NCBI GenBank assembly: GCA_030704615.1
Contig: CM060732.1
Span: 43,879,053-43,939,052 of the forward strand
Direction of reading: 5' to 3'
DNA: 60,000 bases
From: Takakia lepidozioides
Lineage: Eukaryota > Streptophyta > Takakiopsida > Takakiales > Takakiaceae
A program made the position numbers and the translations under genes. Below, one piece after another: positions 21,862 through 32,693 of the stretch (positions are counted from its first letter, which is position 1; each line of letters begins with the position of its first letter). The notes below the pieces were generated by a model. The model was given only the letters and a program-made list of their open reading frames with translations, was not told the DNA's origin and did not search any database.

Positions 21862-22856
21862 CACTACAGGAAAAGGGGGGGATTTTCGACGCTGCGGCTT
21901 CGTTAAATAGCCCTTTTCGGACGGGAAAAAAAACCAAATTTGTGACGTCCGGGCGTCGCAAGCCCGTTGCAAGAGCGTCGCCAAAAAATGTCGCAAATTT
22001 GCGACCAATGGAGGTCGCAAGTATGCGAAACCGCGATTTCCGGACGTCGAAAAAACAAAAAAAAACAAAAAAAAAAACAAAACCTACTCTGCAATGCAGA
22101 ATTAGCACCGTCCGGGGGTCGCAAAATGCGACGCCCGGATGTCACAATTTAAGGGGGTACATTTGAATTTAGGCGGGAAATTTTGAATTTGAATTTTGAA
22201 TTTCAAAAACTTGTTGACCATTGACTCCGGTTCTGTCTAATGGCAATATGTTCATTGTTCTACATATATCATGCAATGCATACTTGAACCTAAGACCTCC
22301 ACGTTTTAACATTTCTAAGACATTACAAACTAACCAACACTTCTACGCTACATCTATGTATCACAAAAACAATCTAAATATATACATATACATATAAAGA
22401 TTTCCTTCAAGTTCCTTCTAAGGGGGTCTCTCTTGTGACGCTGGGGAGTTGCAAGCTCCACATCCTTAGTGCCCAGCCCCAGCCCCAGCATCATGGCCGT
22501 TGTTATACCCCCTCACCGCCAGGCGCCCCAAGCGACGTCATTGTGTGGACCTAAGCTGACCACAACACCATTGCGACCCCCTGTGGCGACGCCGTTGCGA
22601 CCCCCTGACGTCGCAACGTTTCTTTTTCTTTTTCTTTTTAATTTCCGACGCCAGGGCGTCGCAAGAAAAAAAAAATCCGTCGCAACAAGGTCCCTCTTTC
22701 CCTCTTCATGCCACCTTACGACGGCTGGGCGTCGTAATGGTGTCGTAGCGAAGGATTGCGACGCCGGGACGTCGCAAAAAAGCGCCGCGGGTTCAGCGCC
22801 ACGCGGGGCGTGGGGGCGCGGCTGGCGTTGCACCCCCCCCCCCATTTGCTGTAGTG
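21862..22856. mobile_element. short non-autonomous CACTA element
   Basis: Begins CACTACAGGAAAAGGGGGGG at 21862 and ends with the complement of CACTACAGCAAATGGGGGGG at 22856. It is flanked by CAT on both sides (21859-21861 and 22857-22859), a 3-bp duplication. Both ends carry repeated GACGTCCGGGCGTCGCAA-type motifs that are themselves near-palindromic (for example TTGCGACGCCGGGACGTCGC at 22757). These are CpG-rich in an AT-rich neighbourhood. The interior is non-coding. It splits a PPR fragment: removal of the element and one CAT restores the reading KEVHDDIFRAGIVPDVIL. Confidence 0.9.
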
Positions 22857-22992
22857 CATGATGACATCTTCAGAGCTGGAATTGTACCAGATGTCATTCT
22901 GAACAAGACCTTTGTGGACATTTTTGCAAAATGTGGGTGCATCGAGGATGTAAAGGGAGTGTTCAACACTATGGTTGAACGAGCTGGCCAAG
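22857..22992 (+). pseudogene. PPR fragment, right half
   Basis: Reads DDIFRAGIVPDVIL, FAKCGCIEDVKGVFNTM and VERA, the continuation of the PPR fragment interrupted at 21861. Similarity ends abruptly near 22992. Confidence 0.75.
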
Positions 22993-25650
22993 TTTCAAGA
23001 TTTTTGGAGGAAGTTAGCAACAATTCACTATTTTTGAGGTTTTCGGACGACCGTGGCCAAGAGAAATTCATTTTGATGGGATTTTTGGGTCCACAAGAAT
23101 TAGCACCGTCCCCAACCAGCTGGTTGGATGATATTTTCCACCTACTAACCAAAAAGCGATTGATAGTCTTTTCCATCCAATGATTTTGGATTTCATGCAT
23201 TTTTAAAAAAAAAAATTTATAGTATAAGTAGATTAGGAGGTGAGCTTGCTCACCACTTCACTTCACATTTTGTTTTTGCTTATAGTGCTTGTTAGTGAGT
23301 TGCTTAGAGAGCTAGCTTGAGAAGCTTGCTTAGCCTTAGCATCTTGCTTGCGAAGTCCTAGATTGCTTGTTGGCTTAAAGCTTAGCCTAGTTGTTTTAGG
23401 CAAGTTTGGAGGAAGCATCTTGAAGTGCTAGGGAGACTAGGGAGATCTTAGGACCTAGGGTGTAAAGGCCAAGAGCCATTTTATGTAAAAAAGAAGAACA
23501 TCTTCCCCAAAAAACGGAGTGGTTCTGTCATTTGAGAGTGTGGTGAGCCCTTGGTGTGTGAAGAAGAGGTAGGAGCAACAAATCCCATAGGAGTGAGCAG
23601 CATCCTAAGGAAGGTGGGTAGGTCTGTTTGCGTCCCAAAACTAGACGCTTCGAGAAGCAGTTTCTCTGTCCAAACAGTTGGTTGTGACCCATGGAACTTG
23701 GATGACGAGGTTCCACTCTGAGTACCATCCTTCAATAGAGCAGGTCTGCAAGAACTGTGTCTCAAAGAAGTTGGAAAACAAACACAATGCATGGGTGTCA
23801 CCAAGAAAACAAGGCATAGAAACGCAACAAGATAATCCTTGAGGCTAGCAACCTTCGTAAGATGGATAAGGGTCAGCAACGTCCAATCCTCCCGGGGGGG
23901 GAAGTCTTCTGCTTGGGCGAGATCAATCCACCTTTTAGAGTTGGTGTAGAAGCATCTTGTGTGGGTGCAGTGTACTCCAGCTTGGTGCGGGAATACTCAC
24001 ACGATAGAGCCGCCATCGCGGCTCTTAATAGATCAATAACAGGAAAGCGGCGCTGGGCAGGAAGAACTTCGTGTTGCTATAAGTCGAAAAGATCATAGCA
24101 AACAAAGGGAACTGTGTCTCAGCAAGACCTGAAAAGTGTGAGACAAACTAGCCCAAAGTTGAATGAGATTAGATTGTTGAGCAACTCAAAAGGATCGCCT
24201 GTGGATACATATGCGGCTAAAGATGAGACAATCAGTAGCTAAGAGGAGAAATGTACGTGCCCTAATTTAGAGACGTGCTGAAAAATGCAATGACTTCACA
24301 AACAACTCTGTAAGTGAGAATTAAATGACTCCAATAGTCATGAAACGAGAATAAACAATGTATATTATCATTGACTGTGTGGCTCCTCCTGTTCAGTACT
24401 CACTATCTGCTGTAGCCAAGCCCGCCGCCACGACTTCCACTCAAGCTCTTTAAGCTGTTGTTCGCTACTAGCTTACTACAGCTTGACTTGGCCCTCTCTC
24501 TGCCTGTTCATTCTCTTAAGGCGTTTTTTCTCACTGTCTTATAGCCCCATTTTATTTCGTCTCCCCCACTTAAGACACTTTTGTCTCCTGGCTTCAGCTA
24601 TATGACTTTGTTTGCTTTTTATGCAGATGTTGTAATATGGCCACGTGTCCAGATAATGGACAAATCGTCTAATTGGATTCGCCACGTGTCCGTGTGAATA
24701 CGGACACGTGTCTGTCGATTGCTAAATATGATCGACGGATTTGCTGTGTCTACGTCGCATACGATAGAAGTGGTATGTTGTGAAGTGGTTGGTTTACCAT
24801 TGTGATACGTCAGACGTGGTTTGGCTTACCACTGTGACACGTCATAAATGGTTAGTTTACCACTGTGACACGTCAGCGAACAGGTGGACTGGGAGGCAGT
24901 GATCGTAATCACTGTCCTTAACCACTTCGGACACGTCATGTCTTTTACCATTGCTAAGTCAAGATCCACTGGTTCTACATCACTCTGGGGGCAGAGTGGT
25001 TGGGGGTCTTTTACTACTCAAAATGAGTGGTTACCGGAGTGGTTATTCCGCGTTTTTCTTCTAGTGCAGGAAGAAGAAGAGCAATGCCCATGGGAGCAGA
25101 AGGGTTAAATGGTTTTGAAGGGTCAGACCAGAGACAGATGCGAGCAGGAGAGGTAATGGATGAGGGAAGGGTGACCGATGGAATAGAGGACATGGTAAGG
25201 ATTCCGGAAATGGCATCAGCCTGAAAGGCATAGCCGGTGACTGTAGTAGAAGAGGATTGAGTGAGGTAGAGTACACGTAGTGGGAAACGCTTCTCCACAC
25301 CCATAGTCTGGGGTACCTACACGATATCAACTGGAAGCACGTCAAGGCGTCCACGAAAACCAAGCTCTCCTATCTTATGATAGCTCTGTCGCTCTATCAG
25401 TGATTTTCACATAGTTCTTCAGGTTCTCAAGTCATTATGTCGAATTCTTAGTTTCTCCGGGCTCCTCAACTAAGGATAAATAATAGTTTGGTTCTCCTCA
25501 TAATCTTGACTAGCCTTTAGGTTGGAATTGTGTTTTGTTCAAGAGCTTGCTCTCGGGAACTCTTCCGGGATCACGCATTCCTTGCTTAGCTTTGCTACCC
25601 GTCACGCTTGCCGTGCGTTTGGGGCTTATGGCGGCCACGTGCCAACAAGG
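22993..25650. other. gene-poor region, possibly LTR-type remnants
   Basis: No open frame resembles a known protein. A TATA-like TATAAGTA at 23223 is followed by a long stop-rich leader-like stretch, which is how an LTR or a pararetroviral leader could look, but I found no matching second LTR, primer-binding site or gag/pol sequence. The part from 24640 to 24920 is listed separately for its ACGT motifs. Confidence 0.3.
24640..24920. promoter_or_regulatory. cluster of G-box and ACGTCA motifs
   Basis: CACGTGTCC appears at 24643 and 24682, and GGACACGTGTC at 24703. Between 24795 and 24925 there are repeated units of the form TTTACCACTGTGACACGTCA (about four copies, 35-40 bases apart). Such ACGT cores are bZIP/CAMTA-type binding sites in plants. 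No gene lies immediately next to them, so they may belong to a retrotransposon promoter or be an old promoter. Confidence 0.4.
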
Positions 25651-26065
25651 GTTTAAATTATTTTCCCTTCAATAATCCTAATAAAATTCAGTGCAGCCTG
25701 GCCACTGTCCCCTATTTAACTTTAAAAGAACCACTCCTATTGATTTTTGTTTACATAATAACTTTTTTGAACAAAAAATCTTGGGAGGCCCAAGTTACTT
25801 GAGGCCCCTTTTCTAAGTTTCGGCAATGAACATTTAACATGGTTATTTTTTAAAGAAAAATAGATAAAAGGATGGGCCTCTTTTCATTTAGGGGCCAGGG
25901 AGTCATTAGGGTGATATTGAATGCCGGACTGAAAGGCCAAGTACAAAGTAACCAGATTTGAACCCCCAATCACGTGGTGGGATGTCTACCTGAGATTTTA
26001 ATAGTTTAAAAAGCATTCGCGTGAAAGGTAGTTAGCCTGGTTTTGGTGGATGGAGGAGAGAAAAA
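25651..26065. other. intergenic, nothing recognised
   Basis: AT-rich sequence without a supported gene. Confidence 0.4.
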
Positions 26066-26570
26066 GAAGACTCTGTACTGAACAAAAGGATATTTTTAAG
26101 AGATCTTTAGAGGATTTGGGAATGTCTGAGCTCCACTACTGTGATTGTGAATGTCTCAGCTCCGCTAGTCTGACTATGTACCGAACAAAAGAATATTTTT
26201 ATAGAATCTTTAGAGGATCTGGGAATGTCTCAGCTCCACTAGTATGATTGTGTATTGAACAAAATAATATTTTTAAAGGATCTTTAGAGGATCCTCTGGG
26301 AATGTCTCAGCTCCACTATTGAGACTGTGTACTGAACAAAAGAATCTTTTAAAAGATCTGGGAGTATCTAAGCTCCACTAGTGTGACTGGGTACTGAACG
26401 AAAGAATATTTTTAAAGGATCTTTAGAGGATTTGGGAATGTCTGAGCTTCACTAGTGTGACTGTGTACTAAACAAAAGAATTTTTTTAAAGGATCTTTAG
26501 AGGATCTACGAATGTGTCAGCTCCACTAGTTTGACTAATTATTGAACAAAATCACGTTTCACAGAATTTT
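26066..26570. repeat. minisatellite, about 7 units of 62-103 bp
   Basis: Each unit has TGTACTGAACAAAAGAATAT, then GGATCTTTAGAGGAT, then GGGAATGTCTCAGCTCCACT and AGTGTGACTG. Unit starts are near 26072, 26173, 26248, 26325, 26387, 26463 and 26532. Unit length varies through internal deletions. Confidence 0.85.
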
Positions 26571-27300
26571 TAAAGGATTAAGAATCGTTTAGTGAGACAT
26601 GATGTGTTGGAAATGAGCATTTGGCCTTCTAAGGGGTGCCGTTTGACCAAAAAATCATGTATTGGTAACTCATGTTTCAGTTCCACAAGTGTGATTGTTT
26701 ACAGAATACAAGGATTTTTTTGGTTAAACATGATGTATTAGAAGTGGACGTTTGGCCTTCTAAGAGCGCTGTTCAACCATTAATCATGTTCCACTACACC
26801 ATCCGTTAATTGGAACTAAGACAAATTTATTGGAAGTGAGGCAAAGTTTATTAAAAGTGAGAGTGGTCATTTGGCTTTAAAACGAGGGATTTAATGGTCG
26901 TTAGACCATTAAATCATGCATCATTAAACCAAGTCTCATTAAATTGTGCTCCATAGTGAGCCACTGTTTGTTGGAAATGTGACAGATTATTGGAAGTGAG
27001 AGAAATTTATTGGAAACGAGGGAAGGTTTATTGGAAATAAAAGTGGCCATTTGGCTTTCCAAGTGCACCATTAGACCATAAATTCATGCATCACTAAACC
27101 TAATCTCATCAAATTGTGCTCCATTAAAGAGGCACTTTTTATTGGAAGTGAGATAAAGTTGACTAGAAATGAAGCAAAGTTGAATGGAAGTGAAACAAAG
27201 TGGATTGGAACTGAAGCAAAGTTTGCTGGAAAGGAGGCAACGTTTATTGGAAATGGAAGTGGTCATTTGGTATCCCATACTTGCATGCTCCAAGCTTGAT
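26571..27300. repeat. degenerate repeat block with a 21-bp tandem array
   Basis: Two copies of a roughly 180-base unit (about 26890-27075 and 27075-27290) share CATTTGGCTTTCCAAG-like, AATCATGCATCA and CTCATTAAATTGTGCTCCAT blocks. Inside the second, 27139-27260 is a tandem array of about six 21-base units of the form TTGGAAGTGAAACAAAGTTGA. Because 21 is divisible by three it gives an open frame of heptads, but nothing else suggests coding. Confidence 0.75.
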
Positions 27301-27557
27301 TTTAACCAAAACTAATCTATCTATGGCATATTTAGCATTTTTTTTGGGACGGAGACTTTTGGCTGCAGAGTAGGTGCCCTAAAAATAGAGTATGCAAAGA
27401 AAAAAAAAAAAGGATGTGCTCTCTACGACGAAGCTCGATCCAAGCATAGCCTCCACTCCACGACAGTCCACTTTCCCGATACTCCACACGCTCCTTGAAC
27501 ATCACGGTCAAGGAGATGGCAAGCCAACATGGCAAAGATGTCTGCACTTGTTAGCTT

Positions 27558-27735
27558 AAAGGACCTGTTTCAGGCCCATTAGCTTTTAGACCAAACTACT
27601 CTATCTCAGTTAGTGAGATGCACTAACTATTCGGCGTGCTAGTTAATATAACTGTAAGTGGGGCACCTAAACCCAATAGTTAGTTTAAATGACACTAACT
27701 ATTGGGTGCCTAACTGCAGGTGGGGCAGGCCCTTA
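27558..27735. mobile_element. possible Tourist/Harbinger-like MITE
   Basis: Starts TTAAAGGACCTGTTTC and ends GTGGGGCAGGCCCTTA, imperfect inverted ends with TTA outside, as in Tourist-type MITEs. The interior has inverted AACTATTGGGT blocks. It shares CCCAATAGTTAGTGT and GCCCCACCTGCA with 16476-16530. The ends are imperfect, so confidence is modest. Confidence 0.4.
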
Positions 27736-28304
27736 TACATGATCATGAACTTAACCCTTAATCAACGACGCGACCTGATTCGACCTGATTCGGGTCGCAT
27801 CATTTTGCAGGGGAGGGCGTATCTCCGTCGGATGACATCCGATGGAGATGCGGCCTGAACAAATTCTGTAGCCCATTCAGTTCTCTACATGCTGCAGCAA
27901 ATTTTTTAGGAATTCAATAAATTTCCTGCATGCTAGAATTTATGGCGTGTCAAGGTTTCGCCATTTTGTGTGGTGCAGGGAGTGGCCACGCCCGGGGCAC
28001 GGAACCCGGGATTTGCACAGCTGGCAGGTCAAACCATTGTTTCCCGCACGTTTCCGGCACCAGAAGCCCTGCTTTGCCGTTGGTCGGAAAATCCACTCTT
28101 TTCCCTATCCATGTATGAACCTTCCTCCAAATCCCAATTTTTTTTTGTAGAGGCCTTTGCTGTGGAGTGCTGCATAGAATGACAGTTGGAATCTCCTGGC
28201 AAGTCCCTATTTCAGGGCATTTGGAAGCCCTCAGCTGGCCGGAGCAACTTGGAATGAATTTTACCCCCCTGCTTCAAATACAAAGCAACCCCCCTCTAAT
28301 TTTG
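27736..28304. other. intergenic, nothing recognised
   Basis: Several short overlapping ORFs but no recognisable product. Confidence 0.4.
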
Positions 28305-28314
28305 GGTTCAGGCC

Positions 28315-28693
28315 GGTGTTGTACTGGTATCAGGTTTAGGACATACCAGTTGGGTATCTATAATGGTGGAAATGTTTTTCTTATATACTGGTATGAATAT
28401 GAGTACTATGACCATAAATATCATGTGGTATAAAGTATCAATAGGGTATCATTCCAAGTAAATAAACAAAACAATAAAATATATATTAATTATATTATAT
28501 TAGCTATTAAATAAATATAAATACGTATAAATACATAGCATATATATAATAATGTAATATAGTATTGATACCAATATAAATGAGGAAGATGGCTGGGTAT
28601 TGAAAAATCAATAACAGTCGGGTAGGTTCTGCAATACCAGATTTATATCCAGTATTTATACCCAGGTGAAACCCTCTATACCAGTACAACACT
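28315..28693. mobile_element. 379-bp MITE with 10-bp target-site duplication
   Basis: The left end GGTGTTGTACTGGTAT at 28315 is inverted at the right end (ATACCAGTACAACACT, ending 28693), 16 bases with only the terminal base differing. GGTTCAGGCC is present directly outside both ends (28305-28314 and 28694-28703), a perfect 10-bp duplication. The interior is very AT-rich and non-coding, and carries further ATACCAGT copies. Duplication length of 9-10 bp fits a Mutator-like (MULE) MITE best. Confidence 0.88.
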
Positions 28694-28703
28694 GGTTCAG
28701 GCC

Positions 28704-30300
28704 CATCTTTCCAGGGAGTACTCCCTCACTGGCCCAAATTCAGAATCTGGAACCATTCACTCAGGAAAAATCTGAAAAATGCCAATTTGGCGTGGTCAAA
28801 CCCATTTTTGTCACTAGTTTTTTTGCATTTTCACAATTTAAGCCTTTTTATTTTGTTATAATCTCCCAAATACAACGGTCAAAAGTCCTGTAATTTTTCC
28901 ACGTCATTCATGATGTCAGTAGGGATGCACGTGTACGGTTCATCCACGTGGATGTCAGTGGTTAGGTAGTTACAGCGATTTTAGAGAGGGTATTTACCTT
29001 AGAGAGGGTATTTACCTGTTTTGTCAAAAAGTCCAGAAAGTTAGCTCGTCCTTTAGGGGTTAACCCATAAATGACTCTAGTATGTGCAAACAAGGAAAGA
29101 AATGAAGATGACCTTACCCGAGTGTCACTATCTCGCAGAGCTCCACTCTCCCCCCTCACGTCATGTCATGTGCAGCAGACTTGCACGGAGTCAGAAAGCG
29201 ATGGTGGAATGAGTATATTCCTGCACTGACCTGCCACTTCAGTTTTTATACGATTTCTTTTCCAGTTCCCCTACAAGATTGGATTTGCTTCATGAGAGTG
29301 TTCAACTAACAATTAGCATACTCGAAACAGATTTGAGGAAGAGGCCAGCAGGAGAAAGGGAAGTAGAAGAACCAGACTTGATCCAACAGATGAAGGAGTT
29401 TTGAACAATCGGATGCTGTTACAGCACGCATCGATGGACATGTGGGTTCCTGTTGACTGACAATCATTCCTAGTCATGCCTTCTGGTCTAGATGCAATAA
29501 AATGATCAAAGCTCAAATGCCTGGCGAACAGTATTGAGAAGACTAAGAGTACACGCAAGTGTTCCTAACCGCACCACATCCTTTTGAGGATCGGGAACCT
29601 CATTACGCAAGACATTATTCACTGTTTGCCAAATCCAAGATCCTTGCTTGTTGATAGCGAGGCACACGCTACAGATATTCGAAGGAATGATTTCAGCTAC
29701 TCTTACTTCCGCAATCTCATTCCAGCTTTGGTGATTCCAAGAATAGCTTTGAACCAGATCATCCCTGCAGGACTTAAGGTGACGGGTTAGGCCAAATGGT
29801 CCAGCTAAACGCTCTTTTGAGTTTAGCGGCCAAGGCAGTCGACCAAGCCTGCTCACGCACGGCTCTAGCTGACATTCTAACCTCATTCTAGATGCTGTGC
29901 ATGTTTTCTTATCACTCGGATAAATACGCCAAGATTGCTGCTTCTACCAAGAATTTACAAGAACCGTCTTCTGGTGGTTGTCACGCATTTGAATATGGAT
30001 TAGAAGTAAACATGTACACAGAAGTGCAGTCAATTTGAAGCACGTTGAGCCAAAAGGAAGAGTTCATCGATCTAAGCCTGACGCGCTGATCGCATACAGT
30101 TTCCACAGACTACAAGTCTCCAGCTAGTCTATATACAGAACCACAGTGAGAACTAGGCTACACTTGAGCTGCCCAGGTACTCAACCTACACCAATCGAGC
30201 TTCCATCCGCGAGAAATCAGTACTTCCATGTGATATGTTCAACCTACAATGGAAGAACTTAGCCTATCTACACACTCGTGCAAACTTGCAAAGCCTTCCT
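28704..30300. other. intergenic, no gene supported
   Basis: A 126-codon minus-strand frame at 29506-29886 is the longest, with no recognisable motif. The 3' flank of the next gene probably occupies the last few hundred bases. Nothing else is seen. Confidence 0.4.
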
Positions 30301-30582
30301 TCAACCGGTGCCGCTGATACCCATATCAATGGGCTCGTCCTCACTGGTGCCCCCTGGAGCGGCTGCCTCAGCCTGGGCAGCAGCAGCTGCACCAAAGACT
30401 GGGCCTCCCATCCCGGTGGCCGCATTTGGATCGGGGGCTTTCTCACTTGTGAAATTCACTGGTACGCCCTGCGCATCCTTAGTCGAATGCAATTTGAATG
30501 CCTCCTCCTCGGCGCCTGGCACCATCTCGTACGTTGTGTCAGTGTAAGACCCTGGAGGCAAAGCTCCTTGTGCTCCAGACAT
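30301..30582 (-). CDS. small LEA/seed-maturation-like protein, 93 aa
   Basis: Single-exon frame from ATG at 30582 to TGA at 30301. The protein is hydrophilic and low in aromatic residues. It starts MSGAQGALPPGSYTDTTYE, has a charged middle with KLHSTKDAQGVPVNF, then GGPVFGAAAAAQ and ends DMGISGTG. From memory it resembles a family of small stress- or seed-associated plant proteins with an MSGAQGA start, a GGPVFG block and a TGTG end. I hold this assignment loosely. It would act as a soluble, probably disordered, desiccation-type protein (inference). The promoter with ABRE, RY and CE3-like boxes supports ABA/ABI3-type control. The start was chosen because an upstream in-frame ATG (30618) adds a poorly typical sequence. 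Confidence 0.55.
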   Translation of the reverse strand: MSGAQGALPPGSYTDTTYEMVPGAEEEAFKLHSTKDAQGVPVNFTSEKAPDPNAATGMGGPVFGAAAAAQAEAAAPGGTSEDEPIDMGISGTG

Positions 30583-30742
30583 TGTTGTTGCTTGCGTTGC
30601 CTTCGCAGATGTATGCACTTAACCAGTAAGTTACAGGACAGGAATGGGAAACAGCTTATTAGGCAGACACGACAGACAGACAGAGGCAGGGAAATGGAAA
30701 CGAAATGAATCTAGCAACGACAGAGTTGATAGAAATGACGGC

Positions 30743-30826
30743 CTTATAGTTTGCCGACAACGGAAGATCTTAGTGAACACGCGTACAGAATGTGATGTGG
30801 CATGCAAATTTGAGGTTAACACGTGG
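30743..30826 (-). promoter_or_regulatory. TATA box with CE3-like, RY and ABRE elements
   Basis: On the minus strand TATAAG occupies 30748-30743, about 160 bases before the ATG at 30582. Upstream lie ACGCGTGT (30784-30777, core of coupling element CE3), TGCATG/CATGCA (30801-30806, RY element core bound by ABI3/FUS3-type B3 factors) and CCACGTGTT (30826-30818, ABRE/G-box). Spacing from the TATA box is about 30, 53 and 72 bases. The combination is the known layout of ABA-responsive seed genes. Confidence 0.6.
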
Positions 30827-30829
30827 TCT

Positions 30830-32120
30830 TTGGATCTTAAGCGAGTCATACTGCAGTGGCCAAGCGTCACCTCCATGCTGTCTCAGCTGCGCCAACCGAA
30901 CTTCAAAATCTACTGCCTCTCCGAGTGTAGCCCAAAAACCGATCTTCTAGCAACAATCCTTTCCAACACCCAGTGCGACTGTGGAGAACCTCACTGCAAA
31001 ACCGCCGGGGCTGTATCCCGAAGAGAGAGCTACTACAACAGTGAAGTGTCCATTGACTTGCCACCGACGCACTGAAGCCAGTCTGAAGCTCAAAAAAGAC
31101 TCTAAGCAGTCAATAAGAAAGGTCCCGCATGCTGCCCATAGAAGACGTGGTCGGAAGAGTGGGAGCAATGATGAATCAGCCACCAAGTTTTTCACATTCA
31201 AGTGTATTGTAACTTGACTGGCGGACAACTAGGCTTGCTGCAAACCTCCCAGAGCAACCTCAAAGGAGAGCTGTACATATCTTGATTGAAAGGAAAGAAA
31301 AGGAAAGGAAAGGAGACAGCTTTGGCAGGAGACTTCCTTTGTTTGAAATAGATAACCATAGTATTCTTCAAACTATCTCATTCTCCTACTGGGGCTTAAC
31401 CAACAGACGCATCACAAACATATAACCATAAATCAGGTGGATCAGTGAGGAAGCATGACTCTTCTGAACATTCACTATATTAGGGAATGTAATCCTTTGC
31501 AATATGCGGTAGCCCATACAATTGGAGGTGGTCTCCTGCACAATCTCATCAAAGTGTCCCAAAAAGTATCGAATCTTGCCTGTCCCTAGAACACACAGGC
31601 TTTCTCAAGGTTGATCTGCTTTCACATTTGACCACGACAAATAAAACCTCTCCCTGGATGAGCTTTAGATTGGTCCGACGGCCAACCCTTACATCAAATT
31701 CATGGGGTGACGGTCTCATGGCCGTCAAATCCATGCAGTACAGTAGCTTGCAAGACAAACGGTGAAGCTTGAAGCCAAAGGATGTAATCCTTGAGATTAT
31801 GCCCTTCAACTCCACGAAGTCATGTGACATAATGTAAGGTGTTCCTCCTCATCTGTTCGTCAACCTGCGTAAGCCCAGAGATGTTAGACCTTTGGGAGAT
31901 CCAAGGCACAAGACTCAGTTGACTGCGAATTTCTGTCGGAGGGATTTGTTACCATGTCGATGAAAGGCACACATGGTGTGTGCATCTCAGCAGATATGGA
32001 TGTTGCCATAACTGGATATACACACATACATGTCCAAAATGTAGCAAACCAAACAAAACACCAACCATACCCTGTCATAAGCTAGCATGTGAACCATACC
32101 ATGGCAAGTCTGTCTGTTAC
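30830..32120. other. intergenic, no gene supported
   Basis: A 93-codon minus-strand frame (31549-31830) and a plus-strand frame over the promoter of the small gene are the longest. Neither is recognisable. The right end may contain 3' untranslated sequence of the large gene ending at 32694. Confidence 0.4.
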
Positions 32121-32184
32121 CACTCAAACTGGGCGCGGGGTCAATGGCCACAAGGCTACGGCAAACAACGTCTTATGAGTAGAT
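32121..32184 (+). mobile_element. tail-only LINE insertion, 64 bp
   Basis: This short block consists of the last coding bases of the LINE seen at 34925-37915 (ACTGGGCGCGGGGTCAATGG and onwards, through the TGA stop). TCTGTTAC lies directly on both sides (32113-32120 and 32185-32192), an 8-base duplication, so it is an independent, extremely 5'-truncated insertion. It lies downstream of the large gene. Confidence 0.8.
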
Positions 32185-32693
32185 TCTGTTACATGCTCTG
32201 GGCCATGATAAAAATCACATCAAAGGTGGCATGGTCAATAACCTTGTTAACCCTGAACTCCACCTCAGTACTAAGCACAATCTGTGCCTCTTCAGAAGGC
32301 AGACATGCCAATTGGTCCCACAGTTGAACCCCTGGATGGCGATGGAAGAGCTCATGACTCTCTTTTAGTCAGCTTGAGAAGGTTCTGTTTCAACCCTGTT
32401 ATGTGACCACCTATCAGCACAAAACACCTGCCAACCCAGAGTAAGAAACTGCATGTTTCATGACTTCTAGCGAATGAGAGCAGAGAACACTTGAGACTTA
32501 TCAAGGATGCAACTGCAATCTTAGGAATACCTTTCTAAAATCGTCTTCAGCTGCAATTTCCAACTGCTGTAACTTTTAGAAAGAAGTGGCAAAAAACACT
32601 TTAGGGTTTTCTCTGGCATATGGTTGACACCCACTCACAAGGTATGTCCATGACAGGCGAATAAGAAACATTTGATTTTTTGTCTGAGGAACT

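Noticed and set aside
22469-22861. 130-codon ORF in the 1-kb CACTA element
   Set aside because: It is created by the GC-rich subterminal repeats, with matching antisense frames; not a protein.
23223-23900. Leader-like region after a TATA box considered as an endogenous pararetrovirus or LTR element
   Set aside because: No primer-binding site, second LTR, or coat/polymerase coding sequence could be found, so it is left unassigned.
27114-27299. Heptad-repeat ORF considered as a short structural protein
   Set aside because: The open frame follows from the 21-bp period, and there is no promoter, splice or homology support.
26066-27300. Repeat block considered as a CRISPR-like array
   Set aside because: Units are long, contiguous, variable in length and without unique spacers, in a plant nuclear context; it is a minisatellite.
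30644-31075. 143-codon plus-strand ORF
   Set aside because: It runs through the promoter of the small minus-strand gene and has no recognisable motif.
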